Part shown: in pieces, positions 55,186 through 64,000 of the stretch
How positions within the stretch are numbered: position 1 is the first letter of the stretch
Layout: the number at the start of each line of letters is the position of its first letter
DNA from: Venturia oleaginea
Lineage: Eukaryota > Ascomycota > Dothideomycetes > Venturiales > Venturiaceae
NCBI GenBank assembly: GCA_013176395.1
Contig: JABMLP010000002.1
Location: 1,240,001-1,304,000, forward strand
DNA length: 64,000 nucleotides
Reading direction: 5' to 3'
Made by a program: the position numbers and the translations under genes
The notes under the pieces: model-generated
The model's input: the letters and a program-made list of their open reading frames with translations, nothing else
Told to the model about the DNA's origin: nothing
The model's database searches: none

Positions 55186-57038
55186 ACGTGTTCCACCACC
55201 CAACCGCTCAAACCTCCCAACCGCTCAAAATCTGCCAAGACTTCTACCATTCCTCTTATGTGATTATGTCTGAACAACGAAACGCACTATTACTCCAACA
55301 CGAAGGGAGAATCCAGCTCGCACTCCAAGCCCTACAAGCCGGCCAATTCCGAAGCCAACGGGCCGCCGCTCGTGCCTTTGACGTTAAACAGCGAATCCTC
55401 TCTGAGCGCGTCAGAGGAGTCCCAATTATCCTCGAAAGACCACCAAATGGTCGGAAACTTACCCTTACCGAAGAGCAAACGCTTGTCCGATACATTCTTG
55501 ACCTCGATTCGCGAGGATTTGCGCCCCGGCTTCGTGAGGTAGCAGATATGGCCGATAAACTGCTAGCTATACGCGGTGGAGAGCCATTGGGCAAAAACTG
55601 GGCTGAGAGGTTCGTTACGCGCTCAGATGAGCTCAAGATGGCCTTCAACCGAGCCAAGGATAGGCAGAGGATACTACAGGAAGATCCAGAGATTATTGGG
55701 GCGTGGTTCAAGCTCGTTGCAGATACCAAAGCCAAGTACGGCGTCCACGACGAGGATACACACAACTTTGACGAGATTGGCTTCCAGATGGGTGTTATTG
55801 GGTCAATGAAGGTCGTTACAGCCTCCGAGAGACGTACAAGGCCGGAACTCATTCCGCCGGGCGATCGCGAATGGGTTACGGTTATCCAGAGTATATGCGC
55901 CGCTGGGTATGCAACCCCACCCTTCATTATCTACAAAGGACGCGTTCACATCTCTGCGTGGTACGAGGAGGCAGATATACCGCGCAATTGGAAGCTTTCA
56001 GTCTCTGAGAACGGCTGGACAAATAACGCGCTTGGTCTTGAATGGTTGAAGCATTTTGACGCGCATACAAAGGCGCGGCAGGTGGGGGGTGGGGTACAGG
56101 CTACTTATTTTGGACGGCCATGAGAGCCATCTCAGCCAGGATTTCAAGGACTACTGTCTCGAAAATAAGATCATAACCCTCTGTATGCCACCTCATTCAT
56201 CACGTATCCTCCAGCCGCTTGATGTGGTCTGCTTCTCGCCGTTGAAGTGCAAGTACTCTCAACGCGTCCGGGATTTGGCACGCCGACACGTCTACCATAT
56301 CAACAAGGAAGGCTTTCTCCCTGCCTTTAAAGAAACGTTTTTCGACGTGTTTACAAAAGAGAACTGTCAAAAGGCCTTTGAGGCAGTAGGGCTAGTCCCT
56401 ATCGACGCGCAGGCGGTATTGGACCGCCTTGAAGTACGGCTACGTACTCCGCCAGAACCCCGTCTCCCAGAAACGCCGTGGCAGTCAAAGACTCCAAGCA
56501 ATACTCATGAATTTGGATCCCAGTCCAAGCTCGTAAGCGAGTCTTTTACTCGGTCACCAGTTACTGCGCAGGCAGGCTTTTCCCAGCTTGTTAAGGGCGC
56601 TGAATTGATGCTTCACCAAAACGCTCTACTCGTTGCGCGCAACCACGAGCTTGAAGAGCAATTGGCAGTAATAACGAAGCGAAAATCGCGCAAAAGGAAG
56701 CGGATCCAGCAAGGTGGTACTATGGAGTATGGGACTGCAGCAGCGCAGGTAGCTGCAGAGGCGTCTGTAGCGCCTCAGGGATCGAAGAAGGCTCGTGGTA
56801 GTAGCAATCAAGAAACAGCCCGACCAACTCAACGGCGCTGTGGGAACTGCGGCGTAACTGGGCATAATGCGCGAACTTGTAAAAAAGATATCGAGATATC
56901 TTCTCAATCAGATAGTAGCACGACGGACTTAGAATCTATTGTTGATAGCGAAAAAATTAAAGAGTCGCAACATGAGATGGTCGTGCCAAGAAATTTTGAG
57001 CAGTTGGGTGGTTTGAGCGGTTGGGTGGTGGAGTACGT
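55186..57038 (+). mobile_element. Fot1/pogo-family DNA transposon, full-length but frameshifted
   Basis: 1853 bp. Inverted repeats start ACGTGTTCCACCACCCAACC (left) and ACGTACTCCACCACCCAACC (right, inverted), extending about 48 bp through CCGCTCAAA blocks. TA duplications lie at 55184-55185 and 57039-57040. It is the closest full relative of the deletion derivative at 12292-12977, which shares the TIR interior CAAGACnnCnACnn start. It carries a transposase gene broken at a G-run. Confidence 0.9.
55266..57001 (+). pseudogene. Pogo/Fot1 transposase, split by a frameshift at 56085-56096
   Basis: From MSEQRNALLLQHEGRIQLAL the frame runs through both HTH domains and the first catalytic Asp (NFDEIGFQMGVIGSM) to the HTKARQV position, then a GTGGGGGGTGGGG run shifts frame. 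The remainder, starting GYRLLILDGHESHLSQDFKD, is open in the next frame through the third acidic block (RILQPLDVVCFSPL) and a basic KRKSRKRKRIQ segment. It ends with an intact CCHC knuckle, RRCGNCGVTGHNARTC, and an acidic/Ser tail. Compared with the copy at 45990-47594, one net frame change is needed. A single ORF would be about 560 residues. Confidence 0.85.
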
Positions 57039-58527
57039 TATTAGTTGTAGAATGATAATGATGATGATAAAGGTAGCTTAGTAAACTTTGCTCTTCATGT
57101 CTTAAAATTGACTGGTGAAGATGAGCTTAATGACTTGTTACTATCTTGCCGGTAATTACTTAATTGATAGCTATGAGAGATAGGAGGAGTTTGATATTGT
57201 AAGATTGACCGAGTGAATCTATACCGGTGATCGCGGTTGTGAGTGGAGAAGATTTTCTAGCATATAGCGCTGAGATTGATTCTATGTACGTTTATTCTTC
57301 TCTTATGGATGATGGAATTGACGTTGATACTGGCAAATATTGTAAGGGGAAGAAATCGTATGTTTTAATGATAGAATGTCGACTCATGTAGGTGGAAAGT
57401 CTCTATTAATGGTTTGGGATTCGCATTCTCTCCACCATATTTGCGTCTACGATAATACGTAACTATAGTCTCTTCGTCACCACAGTTACAACAACCGGTA
57501 ACAGAGAAATCATAGTAGATTTTCGGGATATCACGGCCGTCCTCTAATTTGGCGGTCATTTCACAGGAATCCTCTCTTTTACCCAGAGAAGAAGTCTTCG
57601 AAGTTGTCTAAGTCCTTCGGCTTCTGCTCCGAGATCTCGAGTTACCACCTAGGATAATCTCATATCTCTATTAGCGGGATATCTCTTTTTCCTTCTTATT
57701 TTCTACTTCCATTCTCTCTTTCCTTTATCTCGTCTCTCTTCTCTTTCTGCTCCTACTCCTTCCCTCCTCTTCCTCTTCCCTCTTATAAGCCGTAAGCCGT
57801 AAGCCGTAAGATCTCAAAGGTAAGGAAAAAGGTAAGGGAGAGGAAGAGAGAATAGCTCCTCCTTTCTCTTCTTTCTTAAAAGTCTATCCTACTATACAGT
57901 ATCTCGTAAATCTGCTGTAAACCTAATACGGAGAATCCTGCGGTTTAAACATAAAGCCTATAACAGTCTGTAACGGGGATTTTACAAGATATCACGAGTG
58001 GTTGTGACTGTGGTGCGTGTTTACACGTTTTGACTGGAGATCAAACTCAATACACTTGGCAAACCAGTTGAAGGCGAGGGTTCGAGATGCTGAAGCTGCC
58101 TCTTCGATGACCGGTACAGGCAAGACCCGTATCGAAAACAGAATGCAAGACATGAGTGTACCAACATGCAAGGTATGAGGAGACAGGACAAGTCTATATG
58201 AAAAACTTGCCAATTTGATCCTCGTTCAAAGCGAAGAGTGGTCAGTTGAGGATATCGCGTGGGGACCAAATCTGTCAGAAAAGATCGGGACCCTCAAAGA
58301 TCACGAAGCGGTCAAATAATTATCCACAGAAGAACGAAAGAGAGAACTAGGGTCCTTCCAAGTCTTCCATGTGTTCCACAAGAGCGCGGGCAGAGTGAAG
58401 ATAACCAGGAATAAGCGCCCATACCGCGTCAGAGCTTTGCGAGGTTACGGAGTACACAGGCTACAGCGATCTCATCAATCATTGCCCACCACGAATCAAC
58501 GTGCTTGATCATAACATTATCAGATCC

Positions 58528-58605
58528 AATATCAATATCGATAAGTTACCGGTGATAATTTTCGTCAGGGTCGCGAGAAGATTATTGATATCGATCTTGG
58601 GTGAA
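58528..58605. repeat. AT-rich hairpin-like relic
   Basis: CCAATATCAATATCGATAA on the left is inverted as CCAAGATCGATATCAATAA on the right over about 75 bp, similar in sequence to the relic near 19045-19125. Confidence 0.5.
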
Positions 58606-60320
58606 CAGATGACTGATTGAACGTGGGATTGTTATTATGCACAGACGGAAGCGAGCATGAATTGATTCAACTGAAGGGACTACTCCACCGCGGAGGTGGA
58701 GTAGGGCAAAGGTAGATGGACTCTCGGGATTCGGTTGCCTAGCCTTAAAAGCCTGTCAAACAGCCCTGTAGAAGAGGCGGTTCGTGGCTACAGTAATGGG
58801 GCAATCCGTAGATAAGAAGGGATGCAGAGGGTCATACAAAAGGCTGCGTTAAAATAAGCCATTAGATGAAGTGAAACGCGAGTACGATAACAAATTGTCT
58901 AGGCAATGTGATGTCGGTTTATTGTTGTTGTCAGCCACATACTGGAACACCAAGATGTTGTCGTCTGCATCCTAGGGACTAAGGGAGTGGAGGTCACATA
59001 GCCGGAGTTGGACCGAAGTCCGATGCTGAAAACCAAAACGTAGGACCCTCGGGATTATAAAAAGCATCCCGATTAGGCAAATGTTGAATTGACTGCCAAG
59101 AGAGGCTATGGTACAGGCGACGGACGAATAGAAAGCGGTGTCTCTTAGCCGGCGGTAGAGCAACTGCTGGGAAAAGGCAACAGTAAGAACGAATAGGAAA
59201 CACGGAGAAATAAATTCGATTTATAATCATGCGTGGGTGCTATTGCGGCGCCCTGATTCGAGTCTTCACAGAAATTCGTCGTCGAAGACAGGAGAAAAGG
59301 TAGAGACGCCGTGCTGATGCCAATTACGGCGCGGCTTCATCATTGAGAATTGAAAGGTTAGGAAGTTGAAGTGAGCCAGATAGCGCGATTGCCTGACCAG
59401 GATAACATGAGGTAAAACCGGTAGCGTCGAGTGGCCCTTGTTATCATCATCATCATCAGGAGTCGCTTCCGAAGCTTACCGACTCTCAGGATGTCTTACT
59501 AAACGGACCGTTGGATTTTCGCATTATCATAAGGGAAGAGATGGTCTGTGTTGAGCCTGGAATGATTCCACCTCCTTTCCCTGCTTCCAGCGCGGTATTA
59601 AGGTTTACAAGCTCCTTCAGGGAATCAGGCAGGGGAAGTTTTTGGAATTCAATGGAGAATGTTTGACTGGGATCTTACGGTGCTGTAAGCCCCATTTTCG
59701 TCGACGGAGCCATCAATCATTGCGAAGACGATGTTTTAATATTGGCAGATTTCAATCCTGGCAGCTAGCGTGTCATTTCACATACACCCAAAGACTTGGT
59801 GCTGCTAACTAAAAGAGTACGAAGGAGGGGGTACCCTATCTGGATGGAATTCAAATTATCTTATTGGCTGGCTAATGGGGGGCCTATTCATGGTAGCGTT
59901 AGCTCACAGATCATGGGTATCTCCCGAAAAGGATCGGAGTATCAAAACTTAGGTGCTGCACCACGTGCCTGCGTCCACTATTACACTCGCTCAAGCTACC
60001 AGGATTCCGTCGCCATTATCATGGAATTCCGTCTTTTCCACCACCGCCAACTGCACAAAGTAAGCACCGCGTCGAGGCACGACAAATCCCGCTGTGGAGT
60101 GCTACGGGCTGCTTATCGTTGTGAGGCTAACCTAACTTCCTGGCTAGAACAGGATCCGACACGACGGGAGCTGGGGAAAGCCGAGACGGCCCTTCTTCTT
60201 GGGCCCACCAGGTTTGATTTACCCTCAACGCCGCTGCACACGTTTCCCTGCAGCAGCCTTCCGCATTGCCGCAACAAAGCCAGCGAAGATTCTGGTCCGC
60301 GGAGCCAGGGTTTGCAGACT

Positions 60321-60402
60321 TCAGGCAGGTTCAGGTGCTCAGGGTCAGGCCCAGGGTTAGGGTCACGATCAGGGTCAGGATCAGGGTCAGGGTCTTGCTC
60401 AG
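60321..60402 (+). repeat. Interstitial telomere-like TCAGGG/TTAGGG-degenerate repeats
   Basis: A G-rich tract of (TCAGG/TCAGGG)n with one TTAGGG, e.g. AGGGTCAGGATCAGGGTCAG. It lies in a gene-poor segment far from a known chromosome end in this window. Confidence 0.65.
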
Positions 60403-62073
60403 TTGGACGACGACAACCACCACGTTTGGGTGCGGCGCGCAGTGAAACTGTGCTCTGCTGCTATTTTTGCTACTGAGCTCACGCGGCGAGGCAGATGTAC
60501 AGTGTGCAGGCGCCATAGCATAGGTAAAGGCAATTCTTCCTTCAGTCTCCACACAGGCGGCGGCCGAGGATATTGGTTGGGACGTGAAATTGCTCGCTGC
60601 GGATTTCGGGCCTTCATCACTTGCGTTACATTTACATGGCCAGTAGTGGCGGGCGTGGTGTAACAAAGTTGGCTCGTGGTGGTGAGTCGTCGCCGGATTC
60701 AATCTTGACTTGGTAGGCGGGATCGAGATTTTGGGGGGATCGAAGGTTTGCGTCTAGTAGTTTGCATTTGATCATCCGCGGGCGGGGCCCACAGACGCTG
60801 CCACCCTGCATATCCGTTTTCAAGCCTCGTACTGGGAATATAATAGTACGGATGTAGACGTGCTCCCGACGTCATGCTGCTCTGCTGCCGCCGAGATTAC
60901 TGTGAGAGAAAAAGAGAAAACAGTGTGCAGATGAAAATAGGCGATCGACGTGCCCTGCGAGGCTGGGATCACCGCTGTCGGAGTCGAGACCGGACGATCA
61001 GGGAAAACTCTCATCGACGATTCAAAGTGCATAGGCTGGCTGTAGATACATACAGCGTCTGCGCATTCATGCCTGACGCGGCAGGCTCAATCGTGCCCAC
61101 GGTGTCGCTGGGAGTACAAGAGACCGAAGACATGCTTCTGCGCTCCGGGGAGGGGAATCGATGCAGGGCTTCAGCGGTTTGCGAGATCTTGACCGATTCG
61201 AGAATCGAGATGTGCGGCCTTGACCCTCGGAGTAACTTGCGGGCTCGGCTGGGCGGGCTGACAGGATGGATATTGCAGGCGTCAGGTGTGAGCCCGGCGC
61301 GAGACTGATGGATCGTTTAACGGGCCTTTGTGTGTACAACCGCACTCGCTTGGAGTTGTAGAGTCGCAACTACCACAGCAAAGCAACCCAGCCGTCCAGG
61401 CTAGCAGCCCGTAGCCGTAGCCGTCCAGTAGCCCTCGTTCTGAAATGGGAGCTGCAGGTAAACAAGGCAGGCACGCAGGGAAGCTCTCTCGCACGGATGC
61501 ACGCTGATAGCAGGGATGTGGATCCGATGGCATTTCAGCAATCATCGCAATCATGGGGAATACCATGAAGCGACCTTGATTCGTACCCTGTCCCGTCCCA
61601 AACTAGCAGAGCCATAATTCCACGACCCTTGCCCGGCTTCCCTGAGAGGGCGTGCTGAGGCCTTGTGCGTGTTAAAAAGACCTGATGCTCTCGCGTCTCC
61701 CGCCTGCCATGAGAAAGACTCGCTTCTCGAATCGTCTCTGTGTATGTTTGGAAGCCTCGTTCCATCATTATTACTCTGCCATATATCAATCCTCCTCAGC
61801 TCGTTACCGTGGCTCTTTCCCCGTTCCCTCCCAGATCTCCATTCTACTGGCAATAGTAGTCGCCAACCCCACACCACCCTGACTGACAGTCTGCTATTTG
61901 GTTATAAATTCTCGCGCCCATTGCAACCAGCACGACGTTGAGCAAGGCACCTGTCGAGCACAGCCTTGTACCATCATCGCCCGCCATACGAACCAAACGC
62001 ACGAGGACACATTCTTCGAACATCTTTGTTCCACCCATCACTCATTGTCTCTCATCACGCCTGCCAGCAGAAC

Positions 62074-63189
62074 ATGGACGGGAGAAATTCATTTGGCCGC
62101 CGAATATCTCTGCTCAACGAGGCTTCGGAGGTTGAGGTCGAGGTCGAGGTCGAGAAGCAAAGGTTGGAACGTCGGCCCGAATTTCGGCACCTGTCCACCT
62201 CGTCATTGTTGGCCGCTCGAAGTTTGGCTTTTCACACCCGACACCAAAGCTGCGCGTCCTCACCAAACTCTTCACCTCCCCCAGAGCTTGTCCGCAGCGA
62301 TTCATCAGATTCGTCAAATATGAACACCACTCCATCGCCTACTACGCCCAATTCCCAGTTCGACTTCGGCAGCCTGGTCGACTCCAACAAACAGGCCGAT
62401 GCACTCTTTGCGCACAATGCCTTCCACTTCTCGCCACAGCAGACACAGACGCAGCAGGACCCTTCAAACTACCCGCCGATCCCACAACATGCAGCGCACT
62501 TCACCTACCCTGCGCCGCCCTCGATAGCACCCCAACCAACGCTGTACCAGCACACTGCTCCACTCGCGCCGCCATCCGATCACGAGTCTCGCGCACCGCC
62601 GCCGTCGTCGTCGACCTCCAGTTTAAAGGGCGGCTCCAAGAAAAACTCGTACCCATGTCCGCTCGCCAAGCAATACGGCTGCACGGATTACTTCACGACG
62701 TCCGGCCACGCTGCGCGCCATGCCAAGAAGCACACTGGCAAAAAGGATGCCTTCTGCCCTGAATGCAACAAGGCCTTCACGCGCAAAGACAACATGGAGC
62801 AGCATCGCCGCACCCACCAAAACGGCCGGACGTCCAATAAAGCTTCTGGCGAGGGTCCAGCTAAGCGACAGAAGACGACTCAGTCATCATCGTCGAAGCG
62901 AAGCAACGTGCCCGATCAGCAGCAACTGACACCCATGCAACCGGCCGTGTCGTCGCTTGATCCAAGTTTGGCTCACAGCCCAGCTTCCAGCTACGGCGGT
63001 TACCCTGATTCGGCATTTGCACCGAACATACCTGGCCAACAAACGTACCCGATAGAAATGTTGCAAACATTCACCAACGGTCCATATCCGAATCTTTACG
63101 ATCCTGCCCTCGGGCCCGTAAATGGCGGATCTACAGGCGGCTTGGATGCATTGGCCATTGCTGCTGCAAAACGAGATGAGAACTTTTAG
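62074..63189 (+). CDS. C2H2 zinc-finger transcription factor, Nrg1/Rgm1-like
   Basis: 371-aa single-exon nuclear regulator. Starting at MDGRNSFGRRISLLNEASEV, a Val-Glu repeat and Ser/Pro/Gln-rich disordered region precede two adjacent C2H2 fingers (about residues 190-245). The first is YPCPLAKQYGCTDYFTTSGH then AARHAKKHTGKK, with seven residues between the cysteines, longer than the usual 2-4. The second is CPECNKAFTRKDNMEQHRRTH. TTSGHxARH...HTGxK with a following KDNxxQHxRTH is the pattern of yeast Nrg1/Nrg2 and related glucose-repression/stress regulators. The downstream part is Pro/Ser-rich, ending LDALAIAAAKRDENF. An upstream in-frame extension exists, but Met 62074 has better context. 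DNA target unknown. Confidence 0.88.
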   Translation: MDGRNSFGRRISLLNEASEVEVEVEVEKQRLERRPEFRHLSTSSLLAARSLAFHTRHQSCASSPNSSPPPELVRSDSSDSSNMNTTPSPTTPNSQFDFGSLVDSNKQADALFAHNAFHFSPQQTQTQQDPSNYPPIPQHAAHFTYPAPPSIAPQPTLYQHTAPLAPPSDHESRAPPPSSSTSSLKGGSKKNSYPCPLAKQYGCTDYFTTSGHAARHAKKHTGKKDAFCPECNKAFTRKDNMEQHRRTHQNGRTSNKASGEGPAKRQKTTQSSSSKRSNVPDQQQLTPMQPAVSSLDPSLAHSPASSYGGYPDSAFAPNIPGQQTYPIEMLQTFTNGPYPNLYDPALGPVNGGSTGGLDALAIAAAKRDENF

Positions 63190-64000
63190 TCGCGATCAAT
63201 TCCACTGTTTTTTAATTGGGTGGTTTGAATGATGAACATGCATGGCGTTAGGGATTGAAGTTGGAGGATTAGCAGGTACAAGACGCATTACGCTGTCAAA
63301 GTTGGAGCGGAGAAACTCAACTGGGCGTTTTCACCGCATTTGTTTCGAGATACACACATCAGCATGGAGGACGTATCATTCGACTTGTGTTTTATTATCA
63401 CTTTTATTGGCGGGTTTATTGTTGATCGTAGAGTGACATCACGAGAAGACGAATTTGTCGGAACGGAAATCAATACCCTAGTCAATCTGTTCCTTTACAA
63501 CGGTCTAGACCCATCTCTCCCATCTTTGTTCTCATGTTCATATCGTGGTCCGCCAGTCCTCCGATGGTTGCGGGATACTCATCAAATGATAACCTCGTCC
63601 ATCTGTCACCGCCTGGCTGGCACCATGCATATCAAATCGTTGTTTGTTTACATGGTATTAGCTCCAAACGCTCACCAAGCGTCGATTGCCCACGGTCCAA
63701 ACCACTCCTTCCACCTCTCAGATCGCTACCCTGCCTACTGGTACTCGACATGAAGGATCATGCAATGAACTCCTCCACATATTCTCAAAACGGCTCAATT
63801 GCTTCAGATGATCATACCGACTGACATATCCGATATGAAGTCTACCGTTTCAATTCTGGCGCTATTGACGCAGTGCCTCCACATCATGAAGCATGGGTTG
63901 GCCAACATCGTTGCGACACAATATTCACTGCGAGACTCATCATGGCAAGAGGAAACTTCGTAGCTCCATCTTTAATTACCTTTTGTGAAGACCCTATGAG
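63190..64000. other. 3' flank, no gene seen
   Basis: Contains the zinc-finger gene's 3' UTR. Overlapping open frames at 63242-63824 have no conserved features or splice structure. Confidence 0.4.

Larger units (their letters stand above)
57041..62073. other. Gene-poor 5 kb with simple repeats
   Basis: No supported gene; the largest frame (59796-60476) is a mixture of unrelated stretches ending in repeat-derived Gly/Ser. Contents: three AGCCGTA units near 57788-57810, an inverted CAATATCAATATCGATAA repeat at about 58530-58605, TCATCA repeats near 59447, TCAGGG-rich DNA at 60321-60402, and CT-rich leader DNA from about 61680 that probably belongs to the zinc-finger gene. Confidence 0.45.

Noticed and set aside
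59796..60476. 226-codon open frame
   Set aside because: Composition changes several times, and the end is translated G-rich simple repeat; no domain.

Overview
The window is nuclear DNA from a filamentous ascomycete (Pezizomycotina). The signs are compact genes with 33-90 nt GT-AG introns carrying CTAAC/CTGAC-like branch sites, ATP-citrate lyase split into two divergent genes, a secreted polygalacturonase, a 14-helix MFS exporter, and Fot1/pogo, Tc1-like and LINE-like elements typical of such genomes. The class (for example Dothideomycetes or Leotiomycetes) cannot be fixed from the sequence alone. Exon joins below were deduced by hand from splice sites and reading-frame continuity.

Layout. 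1-10.1 kb: 5' part of a Nas6/gankyrin-like ankyrin gene (-), DHA2-type MFS exporter (+), endopolygalacturonase (-), an amino-acid/GABA-type permease with a one-base lesion (-), and a DHH phosphoesterase (-). 10.6-19.9 kb: decayed accessory region with a broken alpha/beta-hydrolase, an internally deleted pogo element, AT-rich relic DNA, and a 2.5 kb LINE-like insertion that looks like a head-to-tail dimer inside one target-site duplication. 19.9-25.3 kb: acl2 and acl1, divergently transcribed from a shared 1.3 kb promoter region; together they make the cytosolic acetyl-CoA-producing enzyme. 26.9-29.3 kb: a decaying protein-kinase gene, then an intron-containing tRNA-Ala(AGC).

31.3-43.6 kb: housekeeping and regulatory block with an HMG-box factor (-), GINS subunit Psf1 (+), a mitochondrial stomatin-like protein (-) divergent from a U1-type zinc-finger splicing protein (+), a patatin/DUF3336 protein lacking the expected catalytic residues (+) and an SDR (-). 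45.9-49.3 kb: a pogo element with a nearly full ORF next to a degraded Tc1-like element. 49.8-54.1 kb: two spliceosome genes, clf1 (-) and prp31 (+), sharing a 393 bp promoter. 55.2-57.0 kb: a third pogo copy, frameshifted. 57-62 kb: gene-poor DNA with simple repeats. 62.1-63.2 kb: an Nrg1-like C2H2 regulator (+).

I see no operon-like secondary-metabolite cluster and no clearly new multi-gene system. The most distinctive signals are the 9-nt microexon in acl2, the LINE-like tandem dimer, three generations of one pogo family with a C-terminal CCHC knuckle, the catalytically unusual patatin protein, and several genes caught in single-lesion decay.
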